DNA from: Ilyomonas sp963847085 | GTDB lineage: Bacteria; Bacteroidota; Bacteroidia; Chitinophagales; Chitinophagaceae | Assembly (NCBI GenBank): GCA_963847085.1 | Contig: CAWJYO010000010.1 | Coordinates: forward strand, 124,001 to 188,000 | Length of the DNA stretch: 64,000 bases | Direction of reading: 5' to 3' | In this document: positions 1 through 11,422 of the stretch, in pieces | Numbering within the stretch: the stretch's first letter is position 1 | Layout of the letters: every line of letters begins with the position of its first letter | The notes under the pieces: model-generated | Told to the model about the DNA's origin: nothing | The model's database searches: none | What the model saw: the letters and a program-made list of their open reading frames with translations, nothing else | Translations under genes and position numbers: made by a program

Positions 1-1011
1 AAATTCTTATTTATAAAAGATAGATTGTTTCTATTCCACGAAATAGCAAGATCTTATTCTTTTGGTGATTATAAAAATATGGCTTCCTATATTTCATTGG
101 GCGGTGCTATAGAAAATGTAATTTTAAGTGCACATAAAGAGCAGTATGAAGTAACGGTAAAACTTTTTCCTGTAAAAGATCATCTTACCTGCGTAGCTTG
201 TTTTCATTTTAAAAAGGAAGTTGATGATACAACAGAAAAACATGAATTTGACTACCTGATTAATTATATTCATAAACGGGTTACAAATCGTAAAATAACA
301 TCTAACGAGCCCCCTTCAAATGAAATATTGCAACAGTTGCAGCAAGCTGCGGAAAGTTTTGAACAAGTAAAAGCATCTTTTATTACAGATAAAAAAGATT
401 TACGAACATTAGGCTTAATAGTTTCTGCCGGAGATAGAATCAGAATTATGCATCCGCAAGGCCATTATGATTTTTTTAATCGTGAAATAAGGCAATCGGC
501 AGAGGAAGTTGAAACCAAAAGAACAGGAATGGACTTAGCCACTCTCGAACTGACACCACAGGCAACCTTGGCATTAGAGTTAGTTAGTAATGATACAATC
601 ATACAAGTATTGCGCGACGTAAATGGTTTACAGGCGCTGAAAGAGGTTTCAGTGCCCAACACAATTAATTCGGCTGCTATGGGGTTAATAGAAACCAAAT
701 CATTCACTCCTGTTGATTTTGTTAAGGGCGGACGGGCAATGCAGCGCCAGTGGTTGAAAGCAACGCAATTAGGCTATGCTTATCATCCTATGGTAGTGCC
801 ATTGTATTTGTTTTACAGATTAATTTTTGGTGATGGCGAAGGATTAAACGAAACAACAATTACTGAATTAAAAGGCTTACGGAAACAATTTATGGAGCTA
901 TTTCCCGGCGATGAAAAGAGAGGTGAGATATTGCTGTTTAGAATTTTTAAAGCAGAAGATATAACTGTGCGATCACCGCGATTACCTTTAAGTAAAATAT
1001 TATTTACCTGA
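1..1011 (+). CDS. C-terminal part of a nitroreductase-fold protein, cut by the window edge
   Basis: The frame is already open at base 1 and ends with TGA at 1011, so the true start lies upstream. The TTG at 25 and ATG at 79 are only internal candidates. The stretch LGGAIENVILSAH, just after Met at 79, resembles the FMN-contacting helix of nitroreductases. The rest (about 300 residues, including GYAYHPMVVPLYLFYRL) fits the nitroreductase-like half of Rv1355c-type proteins, in which an N-terminal ThiF/E1-like adenylating domain precedes it. If that is right, the ThiF part is outside the window. There is no signal peptide or membrane segment in the visible part. The kinase gene follows after 6 nt, so the two are probably co-transcribed. 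The family assignment is from memory of motifs and is moderate. Confidence 0.5.
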   Translation, partial: KFLFIKDRLFLFHEIARSYSFGDYKNMASYISLGGAIENVILSAHKEQYEVTVKLFPVKDHLTCVACFHFKKEVDDTTEKHEFDYLINYIHKRVTNRKITSNEPPSNEILQQLQQAAESFEQVKASFITDKKDLRTLGLIVSAGDRIRIMHPQGHYDFFNREIRQSAEEVETKRTGMDLATLELTPQATLALELVSNDTIIQVLRDVNGLQALKEVSVPNTINSAAMGLIETKSFTPVDFVKGGRAMQRQWLKATQLGYAYHPMVVPLYLFYRLIFGDGEGLNETTITELKGLRKQFMELFPGDEKRGEILLFRIFKAEDITVRSPRLPLSKILFT

Positions 1012-1017
1012 TTAATT

Positions 1018-3235
1018 ATGAAAATTAAGTATAGAAGCTACACATTTAGCTGGCAGGTTTTTGTAATTAAAACATCGGTTTTAATTTTTGCATTTCTGTA
1101 CGCAAGCCACTTAAACGCTCAGGAAATTATTGTACAACCACAACAAACATTTCCCCTATCTATAGGCAAAGATGTTTTTTTGCTTGTTGATAATAAACAA
1201 GCGTTTGATAGTACAAATGCATTACAAGGAACCTTTAAAAAAAGCACCACACCTGTACCCATCTTTTCGTCGCCGCAAAACAACATCTGGATAAAATTTG
1301 GAATCAAAGATTTGAGCAATTACAATAGCCTCTATCTTTCAATTAATTATGCTGATATTTCTATATTAAAGCTGTATGAGGTTAATGCTTCAGGCCAGCT
1401 TCATCTCATCAACGAAGGAGGCAATGCTTTTGACTTTAATAAGCGAAATGGCAACAGTATCAATTACAATTTTATTCTACCTCTTAAAAAAAATGAAGAA
1501 CGATATTTTTACTTAAATGCTATTAGCCCTCATCCATACGAACTGCCAATTTACATAAATACAAACGAAACAATCACTTTAGCAAGCCTTAAAGAAAACA
1601 TGATTATCGGGCTTTACTGTGGTGTTATTATAGCTATTATTCTTTACAATTTGTTTTTGTTTTTTTCAACCAGGGACAAAAATTATTTAATTTATGTAAT
1701 CTATCTTTTTGTTTTATGTTTTGCTCAAATCACATTGGAAGGTTGGTCATTTAAATTCTTCTGGCCAAGCTTTCCTGAAGTTAACCACTATGTTGTAATC
1801 AGTACTTCGTGTTTGACAAGTATATTAGCTATTGTTTTTGCAAAATACTTTTTAAACACGGCATATTATTCTCCTACTCTAAACAAGGTGCTATCAGTTT
1901 TATTAAGTCTATACATAGGAGCTACTATATTAAGCTTTACAAGGTTTTCCTGGATAAGCTATCTTTCGTTTAATTATCTTGGGTTCATCGAAGCTGTATT
2001 TTTGTTAGCTACCTCGGTTGTTGTTTACAAAAAAGGAAATACAGCAGCATTATTTTATTTAATAGCCTGGTTTTTACTGCTAAGTGGTTTCTTTATTTAT
2101 TTATTAAAAAATATAGCTGTTCTGCCTTTAAATGAGTTTACACATTATGTGCTATATATTGGGTCTGCCATTGAGGCTGTACTGTTATCGTTTGCCTTGG
2201 CAAATAAAATAAACATTTTAAGAAAAGAAAACGAAGAAGCTCAGGCTGAAGCTTTGCAAATGTCCCAGGAAAATGAAAGAATAATTCAACAACAAAATAT
2301 AACCTTAGAAAAAGAAGTAAAACAAAGAACAGCCGAATTAGAAAAAACATTGCGCAATTTGAAAGATACACAAGTGCAGCTTGTAGAATCTGAGAAAATG
2401 TCGTCATTAGGTCAGCTTACAGCAGGCATTGCGCACGAAATTAATAACCCCATCAACTTTGTAAAAAGCAATGTAAGCCCTTTGCACATGGATGTGCAGG
2501 ATTTGTTTCAGCTCATTACGGAATACCAGCAATTGCACGGCACCAGATAAGGATGAATTGCTCTACCAAATTAAGCGGAATAAAAACGTTAGAAAACAAA
2601 CTTGACCCCGATTTTTTAAAAGAGGAAATTGAGAAGCCTCATCGGAGGTATTGAAGAAGGTGCGGAACGAACGGCCGAAATTGTGCGCGGACTTCGCATC
2701 TTCAGTCGTTTAGATGAAAGTGAAATGAAAGAAGTGAATATTTACGATAATATCAACAGTACACTCATTTTGCTTCGCAACGCTTCACCGCATTATTTAA
2801 AAATCAGAAAACACTATGAAGCTCCCGGTGAAATTGAATGTTATCCGGGAAAGCTGAATCAGGTGTTTATGAATATTTTAACCAACGGCATACAAGCCAT
2901 AAAAGCAAAGCCAGAAAAAGCTGAAGAAGAATACATTGATATATGGGTAACTGAAGGAGATGATTGTATGCGCATCACCATTTCCGATACCGGCATCGGC
3001 ATGACGGAAGAAGTAAAGCATAAAGTATTTGATCCTTTTTTTACAACCAAAGACGTAGGCGAAGGAACCGGTTTAGGTATGTCCATCGTGTTTAAAATTA
3101 TAGAAAAGCATCACGGTAAAATAAATGTGATTTCTTCACCCGGGCAACGGTGCCGCCTTTACCGATTGAAATCCCTTATAAATTGAAAACGGTTGCTGCT
3201 TTGGCTGAAGAACAAGCCCAGTTGTTTGAAGAATA
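1018..3235 (+). CDS. 7TM-DISM sensor histidine kinase, frameshifted in this sequence
   Basis: Membrane sensor kinase. Residues 1-35 form a signal/anchor segment, about 40-180 an extracellular 7TMR-DISMED2-like beta domain, and about 195-400 seven hydrophobic segments. A coiled coil (about 400-450) leads to the H-box GQLTAGIAHEINNPINF. The ATPase lobe follows with NQVFMNILTNGIQA (N box), DTGIGM (G1) and GEGTGLGMSIV (G2). The frame breaks near 2546, 2576 and 2634 and again near 3145 and 3165. Removing one base at each restores a continuous kinase ending LAEEQAQLFEE at TAA 3233-3235. Protein-like sequence is intact on both sides of each break, so these look like sequence errors rather than decay. 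The next gene, 34 nt downstream, begins with a receiver domain, a natural phosphorelay partner. Confidence 0.8.
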
Positions 3236-3269
3236 AACTTACCCAATCATTAATAAAGCAACAGTAGAA

Positions 3270-4365
3270 ATGGATACGCACGAAGAAAGGATCAGGATAC
3301 TTTATGTAGATGACGAAAGCAAGAACTTAACGGCTTTCAAAGCCAGCTTCCGACGAAACTATGATATTGAAACCGCCATCTCGGTAAAAGATGCTGCCGA
3401 ATTGCTCAAGTTACATTCTTTTCATATCATCATTGCCGATCAGCGTATGCCTAGGTGTTACCGGGATCGAATTTTTTCAATCGGTTCGTAAAACATATCC
3501 TATCGCCATTCGCATTTTGCTTACGGGCTATACCGATGTTAGAGAAATTGTTGATGCAATAAATAAAGGCGAAATCTTTCGGTTTATTACAAAGCCATGG
3601 AACGAATTTGAGATGCACAATGCCATTCACAATGCGTATGAATTGTATGCCATGCGCAGGCAATTGCAGCAAAAAATGGAAGAATTAGAAACTGCCAATC
3701 ACGAACTCAACCGGCTTATCTACAGCACTTCACACGACCTACGTTCGCCGCTGGCTTCAATCATTAGTATCATTAATCTGGCTAAATTAGAAACGCTTGA
3801 TGACGATGTTACCAACTATTTTAATTTGATAGAAAATTGCGCCGAAAAGATGGACGATTACATTTTAAAGATAGTTGAATATTACAAAAGCGTTCGGTTG
3901 GAAGAACCCTATTCGTTCATTGATTTTGCGCAGCAGGTGCAGGAGGCTATTGACCTGTGCAGTGTACAAAATACAAAAATTGTATTTCGTCAAAATATCA
4001 TTCAGCCTGTGCCTTTTAAAAACGATGCATTCAGGTTATCAGTCGTTCTTAATAATTTATTATCAAATGCTGTAAAATATCAGAAGCCAAATGAGCCAAA
4101 TCCTTCTATCATCATCAAGATAAATGTTACAAAAGAAAAAGCCAACATCAGCATAGAAGACAACGGCATTGGTATTCACAAAGAAAACCTCGATAGCATT
4201 TTTAAAATGTTCTTCCGCAGTACGAAAAACGCAACCGGATTAGGTATTGGGTTGTACATTGTAAAAGAGGCTATACATCGCATGGATGGTGAAATCAGCA
4301 TCAGTTCGGAGTTTGGAAAAGGAACTACTTTTTATGTAGAAATTCCAAATAAGAATGGAGGGTGA
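3270..4365 (+). CDS. Receiver-histidine kinase hybrid (REC-HisKA-HATPase), one frameshift
   Basis: Cytoplasmic two-component protein with the receiver first. ILYVDDESKN supplies the acidic pocket and IIADQRMP the phospho-accepting Asp. It continues with a Thr switch (LLTGYTD) and Lys (FITKPW), a short coiled coil, the H-box YSTSHDLRSPLASI, the N-box NNLLSNAVKY, and G boxes EDNGIGI and TGLGIGLYIV. There is no membrane segment. The frame breaks near 3452: deleting one A in CCTAGG joins QRMP to GVTGIEFF exactly as expected for a receiver domain. With REC ahead of the kinase core it probably receives phosphate from, or senses the state of, the membrane kinase just upstream. No output DNA-binding domain is seen, so a further response regulator is needed elsewhere. 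Confidence 0.8.
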
Positions 4366-4409
4366 TTTAATTTTTGATTGATGATTAATGCGAATTCTTC
4401 TATCCTGAT

Positions 4410-4417
4410 TATTTTTG
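4410..4417 (+). promoter_or_regulatory. Candidate -7 box for tsaD
   Basis: TATTTTTG is a perfect match to the Bacteroidota -7 consensus TAnnTTTG and ends 19 nt before the TTG start at 4437. No clear -33 TTG was identified. Confidence 0.5.
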
Positions 4418-4436
4418 CAGCTCAATAACTCCAATT

Positions 4437-5443
4437 TTGAGCATTACCATTTTAGCTATCGAATCGTCTTGCGATGAAACAAGCGCTGCTGTTTGTGTTG
4501 ATGGCAATATTTTATCTAACCAAATTGCTACGCAAAAAGTACATGAGCAGTACGGCGGTGTTGTGCCCGAACTGGCAAGCCGCGCACACATTCAAAATAT
4601 TGTTCCGGTAATTGATGTCGCGCTTGCAACTGCCAACATACAATTAACATCGGTTGATGCAATTGCATTTACGCAAGCGCCTGGTTTAATTGGCAGTTTA
4701 CTGGTAGGAGCGCAGTTTGCAAAGTCGCTATCATTGGTGCTGGATAAGCCACTCATTTCCGTACATCACATGCAGGCACATGTACTGGCAAATTTGATTG
4801 ATGATCCCAAGCCTCAGTTTCCTTTTTTGTGCTTAACCGTTAGCGGCGGGCACACACAAATTGTACTTGCCAAATCGCCAACACAATTAGAAGTTTTGGG
4901 CGAAACGATTGATGATGCCGCCGGCGAAGCTTTTGATAAAAGTGCCAAGCTGTTGGGTTTGCCCTATCCTGGCGGCCCGTTGATAGACAAGTGGGCGAAA
5001 GAAGGCAATGCAGGCCCGCTTTTCATTTGCCGAGCCGCAGATTGCCGACCTTAATTTTAGCTTTAGCGGATTGAAAACATCAGTGCTGTATTTCCTGCAA
5101 AAACAAACCGCAACCAATCCGAATTTTATTGACGAAAACAAAGCCGATTTGTGCGCTTCTAGTTCAGCAAACGATTATCAACATCTTACTAAAAAAAGTA
5201 AAAAAAGCAGTTCAGCAAACTGGTGTTCAACGTGTGTGTCTTGCCGGTGGTGTAAGCGCTAACAGCGGCTTGCGCAATGCTTTCCGTGCGATGGGAGAGA
5301 AGCTGAACTGGCAAACTTTTATTCCGCAATTTCAATACTGCACCGATAATGCTGCCATGATTGCTATTACAGCTTACTATAAATATCTGGAGCATAATTT
5401 TGCTGAATTATCGGCATCGCCGACCGCACGTGCTGAATGGTGA
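4437..5443 (+). CDS. tsaD: tRNA N6-adenosine threonylcarbamoyltransferase TsaD, two frameshifts
   Basis: TsaD transfers the threonylcarbamoyl group to A37 of ANN-decoding tRNAs, acting with TsaB and TsaE in the cytoplasm. Diagnostic pieces are ILAIESSCDETSAAV at the N-terminus, the metal-binding HMQAH motif, LCLTVSGGHTQIVL, GEAFDKSAKLLGLPYPGG, and LAGGVSANSGLR with CTDNAAMIA near the C-terminus. The start appears to be TTG 4437; no in-frame ATG lies between the promoter and the conserved ILAIESS. The frame breaks near 5020 (one extra G) and 5163 (one extra A, in TCTAGT). Correcting both gives a normal-length TsaD of about 335 residues. An inactive essential protein is unlikely, so these are probably sequence errors. 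Confidence 0.9.
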
Positions 5444-5447
5444 TGCG

Positions 5448-5524
5448 ATGTAAGATGTTGGATGTGAAGTTCAGCATTTGAAAGTTTGTAAACATCAGTA
5501 CATCACACATCTAACATCTTACAT
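5448..5524. repeat. Heptad-periodic inverted repeat 1
   Basis: Arms 5448-5466 and 5506-5524 are complementary at 18 of 19 positions around a 39-nt loop. Each arm is a degenerate 7-nt tandem repeat: units such as GATGTAA and GATGTTG on the left, ACATCTA and ACATCTT on the right. It lies between tsaD and the lipoprotein gene, both on the plus strand. Confidence 0.8.
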
Positions 5525-5558
5525 AGTTTGGCATTTCAATTGTCTTACCGGCAAAAAA

Positions 5559-6038
5559 ATGATTATGAAATATATCTTATCAATTATCAGTGTAGCCATC
5601 ATTTGCTTTTCATCTTCCTGCGTTACACATAAAACCAACGGCGTAAATTTAAACGGACAATGGATAGTAAGCGATGTGCATTTGGACGGAGTAAATAATG
5701 CTTCTAATTATAAAATCACGATGTTTGATGATGTAAGCAGCGCCTGCCTTGTGGGCAGCGAATGGTTTTTAACCGAAAGCGGAAACGCTACTTATACCAT
5801 CACACAAAGCAACGATTGTGCAGGCGGCGCACGACCTATTCACTGGAGTTTATTAAACAGCAATGGCGTACAATATTTTCAATTTAAAAATATTGATGCT
5901 GCCAAAGCCAAAAAGGTAACGGATGGTTACAGACTAGAGTTAAGTAACGTTACCAACAGCGGCTTTACCTTGCGTCAGCCAACACAAATTGACAACAACA
6001 CAACAGCTTATGTTGTACTGAATTTTACAAAAAAATGA
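5559..6038 (+). CDS. Small META/lipocalin-like lipoprotein, function unknown
   Basis: Start chosen at ATG 5559 (ATG 5565 equally possible), because upstream codons run through the inverted repeat and the signal peptide begins here. A short hydrophobic segment leads to the lipobox FSSSC, so the product is probably a lipoprotein of about 159 residues. The mature part begins with NLNGQWIVSDV and continues with SACLVGSEWFLTESGNATYTI and RPIHWSLLN. This is a beta-rich pattern reminiscent of small lipocalin-like/META lipoproteins of Bacteroidota that start with a GxW motif. No catalytic motif is seen. A strong terminator follows directly. The fold assignment is tentative; the lipoprotein call is firm. 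Confidence 0.65.
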   Translation: MIMKYILSIISVAIICFSSSCVTHKTNGVNLNGQWIVSDVHLDGVNNASNYKITMFDDVSSACLVGSEWFLTESGNATYTITQSNDCAGGARPIHWSLLNSNGVQYFQFKNIDAAKAKKVTDGYRLELSNVTNSGFTLRQPTQIDNNTTAYVVLNFTKK

Positions 6039-6064
6039 TGATTCGTATTTTTGAATAACACAAG

Positions 6065-6104
6065 AAAAATTCCGGCGTTTTAAAAGAAGACACCGGAATT
6101 TTTA
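6065..6104 (+). terminator. Rho-independent terminator after the lipoprotein gene
   Basis: AAAAATTCCGG pairs with CCGGAATTTTT, followed by a T-rich tract, 27 nt after the stop codon. Confidence 0.75.
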
Positions 6105-6130
6105 TTTATAACGATCGCAAATAAAAAAGA

Positions 6131-6142
6131 GGCAAAAACAAA
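6131..6142 (+). repeat. Iterated 12-mer GGCAAAAACAAA (first of 13 copies)
   Basis: Exact copies on the plus strand: 6131, 11056, 16128, 16532, 61078. Copies on the minus strand (left coordinates): 27459, 30295, 39881, 44201, 49110, 52523, 53262, 63529. They occur inside genes, where the sense strand reads GKNK, GQKQ or AKTN, and in gaps. The shorter core AAAAACAAA occurs about 50 times in both orientations, including inside several terminator stems. Confidence 0.7.
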
Positions 6143-6263
6143 TCCCCTTGACCTAACTATCTTCCCAATCATCGTCCTCTTTAACAAACATTTGCGGCTG
6201 CAAACACACAATTTAGAAGCAGTGCAGCGTGCTTTGCGGGATATACTTATTTTTATTGCCTGA

Positions 6264-9200
6264 ATGAAAACAGCCAAAAAAATTTTAAAAATAGCAGGGC
6301 GAGTATTGCTGGCAATTTTTGCGCTTGTTATTGTTCGTCTGGCTGCTCATTCAAACTTCGCCCGTACAAAATTTTATCATTGGAAAAATAACAGCAAGAC
6401 TTTCGAAAGATTTACATACCGAAGTTCGCATCAGGCATGTTAGTCTTTCTTTGTTTGATAAGGTTAACCTCGAAGGCACACTTATTCAAGATCATCAGCA
6501 CGACACTTTATTGTATGCTGGTGCTGTAAAACTGCGCCTCACCGATTGGTTTTTTATAACCAAAAATCTAACCGTGAGATATGCGGGTTTAGAAGATGCC
6601 GTTATCAATTTGCATCGCAGAGATTCGGTTTGGAATTACCAGTTTATTGCCGATTATTTTTCTTCTTCCGATACATCAGCAACAAAAGAAACAGAATCTT
6701 CTTCTCCTTCAAAACCAATCAAATTTGGACTGGAAAAAGCTGGATTTTAAAAATGTAAGCTTTATTCAAAACGATGAATGGCGCGGGCAAAAAATGGAGG
6801 TACAGGTTGGCAGCTTGTTGCTGCAGGCAGATTCAATAAATATAGATAAAAACAAATTTATTATTTCATCTATTGATATTGACAAACCCTTATTTGCATT
6901 GTATGATTTTGATGGTTTACGACCTGATAGTTTACGTCCGAAAACCATTGATACCGGCTTGTATTTTAATAAAAGTGGTTTGGAATTGCGGGTAAAAAAA
7001 ATCAATCTCACAAATGGCGCTTTTATTTCCGAACGGCAGGATAGCCTGCCTGTAAACTCTTATTTCGATGGCAAACACATTCATCTTAATAAGCTAAATG
7101 GAAGTATTCAGAATTTTTCTTTTTTACAGGATACTATTGCTGCCAACATTAATCTTTCGGCGCATGAACGAAGCGGGTTTGAATTAAAAAAACTAAAGGC
7201 TTCGTTTCGGTTGACACCGCAGATTATGGAGTTGAAACAGCTTGATTTGCGCACGCCCAAGAGTCGCATTGGCAACTACTATGCAATGAAGTTTAACGAC
7301 TTTGTTGATGATATGAATGAGTATGTTGACAGTGTGATAATGGATGCCGATTTTAAAAACTCAACAGTTAGCAGTGATGATATTGCGTTCTTTGCACCGG
7401 AGCTAAACAACTGGAAAAAACAAGCCGAAATCAGTGGTCATTTTAAAGGCAAGGTGGTTGATTTTTCGGTTCCCGATTTATTCATTCGAAGTGGTAATAG
7501 CATGTATGCAACGGGCAGCTTTGCAATGAAAGGTTTGCCCAATATTGACAGCACCTTAATCACACTAAACGGAGGAAGTGTGCAGATGCTTTACTCCGAT
7601 TTGATAAATATTATACCCCAACTAAAAGACATTAATAGCCCCAACTTAGCTTCTTTAGGCTTGTTTCGATACACCGGAAATTTCAGGGGTACGCTCTATA
7701 AATTTTCTGCTAACGGCAACATCAGTTCTGCCATTGGCGGAGTTGCCGCAAATATAAACATGCAGTTCCCGGCCAAAGGCGAACCACGATACAACGGTAA
7801 GATTATTACTCAACAATTTGATTTGGGTAAATTCGTCAATACACCATCTATTGGGTTGGTAAATTTTAATGGTTCTGTATCAGGCAGCAGCTTTGGTATT
7901 GATAAAATTAAAACCGCATTGAACGGAACTTTCAGCCGGTTTGATTTTAATGATTATACTTTTTCCAACATTGATTTTAATGGTACGATTCAAAACAAAT
8001 TTTTTAATGGTGATTTAAAAGTCAGCGATCCGAATTTTGATTTTACATCAAATGTTGAAATTGATTTAACCCAGTCGCAGCCTAAGTTTAACGTGCTTGG
8101 CGACCTTGCCAAATCGAATCTAAAGGCATTGCACCTGGTCAATGAAAATTTTCAACTGGCAGGTTTGTTCGACTTAAATTTTCAGGGAAAAAATATTGAT
8201 GAATTCAGGGGTTATGCAAAAATTTTAAATGCTGTGTTGCTGCACGATTCTACCCGTTTAAGTTTCGATTCGTTAGCCATTTCTTCTTACAACGATAGCA
8301 TCAACAAACGCGTGTTGTTTGCTCAAAGCAACGAGTTTGATGTAACGGTTTCAGGTCAGTACAACATTCTTGATTTGCCCAACAGCTTTCAGGCATTTTT
8401 AAATCATTATTATCCGTCTTATATTAATAAGCCAAAAACAACACCTAAAAATCAGAATTTCTCAGTTGCCATTAACACTCGTGATTTTGATAATTACGCA
8501 CAGGTAATTGATGCAAGATTGCATGGTCTTGATAATGCCCAACTTACCGGAAATGTAAACACAGAAGATTCCGGCGCTTTTGCGCTCACAGCTTATCTGC
8601 CGGATTTCGGGTGGGAAAATGTAAGTGTTGAAAATGCTTCATTTCGTGGTACAGGCAATTTTGTTTCATTAAATATAACCGGCAACGTTGATAAGATCCA
8701 AGTTAGCGACAGCACTTATTTTCCCAATACTAAAATGAGCATTCAATCTGCCAGCGATCATTCTGTTCTGCATGTTGAAACCAGCGCTAACAATACATTG
8801 AATGATGCCCAATTGAATGCCGATGTTTATACGTTACCGGATGGTGTAAAGATTGACTTTCAGCCTTCTTCTTTCATCATTAATGAAAAAAAATGGGACC
8901 TGGAAAAAGAAGGCGAGATAGTGGTAAGAAAAGAATTTGCTACTGCGCAAAATGTAAAGTTCATACAAGGTTTTCAGGAAATTACCATTGAACCGGATGA
9001 TACACAGCAAAGCAAAGGCAATAGCCTTGTAGTGCGTTTGAAAGATGTAAATATTGGCGATTTTACGCCCATTTTTACCAAAGAGCCACGAATGGAAGGC
9101 ATTGCCAACGGCGATATTTATTTGAGTGATTTTTATCGCAATTTCAGAATGGAAGCCGACATAAAAGCCGAGCAGTTTCGGGTGAATGATGACTCGATAG

Positions 9201-11056
9201 GAATTGTAAATGCCAGTGCTGCTTACAACATTGCCAACGGCAACATTGATTTCTCTGCGCAATCAAATAACCCTGTTTATAATTTCGACATTAGTGGGGG
9301 CATTAATGTAAAAGATACTACCGGTGCAGGTGTAAACATTGCTATGCACTTAAACAAAACCAAAATCGGGATTGTGAACATGTTTTTGGCCGATTTGTTC
9401 AGCAACATAACGGGTTCGGCAACCGGCGATTTATCAGTGATAAGCAACAAAGATGGCTTGAACTTAAAAGGTATGGTTTCTGTCCAAAATGCAGGCATTA
9501 CAGTCAATTATACGCAGGTACGCTATACCATTGATAGTGCTCGTTTTGCTTTTACTGATGCCGGAATTGATTTTGGAACCTTCACGATAAAAGACAAAAG
9601 CAACCGCACCGGAATGGTAAGGGGAAAGCTGATTGAGCATGACTTCAGCAACATGCAGTACGATTTCGATATGAGTACCGATAAACTGCTTTTATTAAAT
9701 ACAACTGCAAAAGATAACAGCGAATTTTATGGTCGTGCCATTGGAAAAGCTACGTTAAGTTTGAAAGGTCCGCAGGAGAATATGAAGTTGACCATCACCG
9801 GCGCGGTAAACGATACCACACATATTTATATACCCACCGGCAACAGCAGCAAAAGCTCCGCTGCCGATTTTGTTGTGTTTAAACAATATGGCATCTTACA
9901 AAAAGAAACTTCAACCGGCGAGCAAAGCAACCTTAGCATTGATCTTGATTTAACCGCTAACAATCAGGCGCAAATAGATGTGATACTCGATCCCGTAACC
10001 GGCGATATTATTAAAGCCACCGGCAATGGAAGAATGCAGATAAAAGTGCCTGCAACAGGAAGTATGAGTATGAAAGGCAGGTACAATATTGAGCATGGCG
10101 ATTATGATTTCAATTTTCAATCGTTCCTTCGTCGTCCCTTTGAATTGTTGCCTGATAGTTATATTGAATGGACTGGCGATCCTTACGATGCCGATATTCA
10201 CATTGATGCGCAATACACAGCAGAGCGCGTAAGCATTAATGATTTAATCAGCAACCAAAGTGGTGCAGCCAATACTGCGTATGATGCTTTCAGCAACATA
10301 TCGGGTTATCGCGGCGATGTGTATGTGATAGCGCAACTGCGCGATAAACTAACACAGCCCAAAATCTCGTTCCGGCTTGATTTCCCGCAAGGCAGTGCCA
10401 TAAAAAATGATAACAACTTCAATTTGTTTTTGGCGCGTTTGCAAAGCGATGACAATGAAATGCTGAAGCAGGTAACGTATCTTATCGTGTTCAATACGTT
10501 TGCGCCTTATGGCGAAGTTACCGGCGCTTCTACCAATGCTTATTCGCTTGGCGTGAATACGTTGTCGCAAAAAATAACGTCGGAAGTGAATAAAATCATT
10601 AGCAATGTGCTTTATAAAATTACGGGCGATAAAAATCTGCAACTCGATATTGCCGCTTCCACTTATAGTAGCTCCACCATTAGTGGAACTGCCTATACCG
10701 GAAACAGTGTGTTAGATAGACAACAAATTGGCTTAAAAATAAATAAGAGCTTGCTGGATGGTAAAGTGGTTATCACTTTTGGCGGCGATTTTGACTTTGG
10801 TATCAGCAATGCGACAGCTTCGCAAACCAGCAATTTTCAATGGTTGCCAGATGTTTCAGTACAAATTATTTTATCGAAAGACAGAAAGTTGCGGGCGATT
10901 ATTTTTAACCGGAGCAGTTTAACTGTTGCCGGTAATACAGCCGCAACGGGTAGCCTGGGAAGAAGCACGCGGCAGGGCGTAAGCTTAAGCTATACGAAGG
11001 ATTTTGAAAAACTGAAAGATCTCTTGAAAAGCAAAAAAGAAGCAAGTAAAAAATAG
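6264..11056 (+). CDS. tamB: TamB-like translocation/assembly protein (DUF490), two frameshifts
   Basis: Giant envelope protein of about 1,597 residues. TamB spans the periplasm from an inner-membrane anchor and helps deliver proteins or lipids to the outer membrane. The N-terminus, from ATG 6264, has a Lys-rich start and one membrane segment, then a long run of repeated beta strands of the AsmA/TamB groove type. The C-terminal TamB domain is clear: YNIEHGDYDFNFQSFLRRPF, IEWTGDPYDADIHI, QLRDKLTQPKISFRLDFP and MLKQVTYLIVFNTFAP. The frame breaks near 6310 (one extra base in the signal anchor) and near 6725 (one extra A before NLDWKKLDFKNV). Both are simple insertions, so the gene is probably intact in the organism. 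No tamA-like BamA protein is adjacent. The stop codon overlaps a copy of the iterated 12-mer. Confidence 0.85.
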
Positions 11057-11094
11057 GCAAAAACAAAAGATGATGTGTAAGCGACAAAGTTGTT

Positions 11095-11328
11095 GTCATT
11101 CCGCAAGACCTGTCCCGATTCATTGGGATGCCCTCAACACGAACTGTTCATAAATCACTTTCACGAGGGCTTTGTGCGGAATCTGGTGATTGTGTAATGA
11201 AGATATTAAATGAAATAAACCATTTACAACATAATAACTTGTTCAATTTTATAAGAGCAGATTCCGCACAAAACCCTCGCTGTTACGATTAAAGTTTGGG
11301 TTCATTTTGAAGGCAATTGCGGGACGAC
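11095..11328. repeat. Nested intergenic palindrome 2 (GTCATTCCGCAA type)
   Basis: Inner arms 11164-11185 and 11258-11279 match at 21 of 22 positions. Outer arms 11095-11106 and 11317-11328 match at about 10 of 12. The arms lack the 7-nt period; the motif resembles widespread REP-like palindromes. It fills most of the tamB-dapD gap. Confidence 0.75.
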
Positions 11329-11389
11329 GAGAACATTCTTTTTCAAATTGCTTCATTATTCCATCAACCCAAAAACAAATTTACCCTTT

Positions 11390-11397
11390 TATATTTG
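11390..11397 (+). promoter_or_regulatory. Candidate -7 box for dapD
   Basis: TATATTTG, a perfect TAnnTTTG match ending 25 nt before the chosen ATG. It supports the start at 11423 over the earlier in-frame ATG at 11348. Confidence 0.6.
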
Positions 11398-11422
11398 CCC
11401 ACTTTTTCAACAAAAACAAATC

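Noticed and set aside
8834..9262. 142-residue minus-strand frame
   Set aside because: Antisense within tamB; composition typical of a reverse frame of a beta-rich protein.
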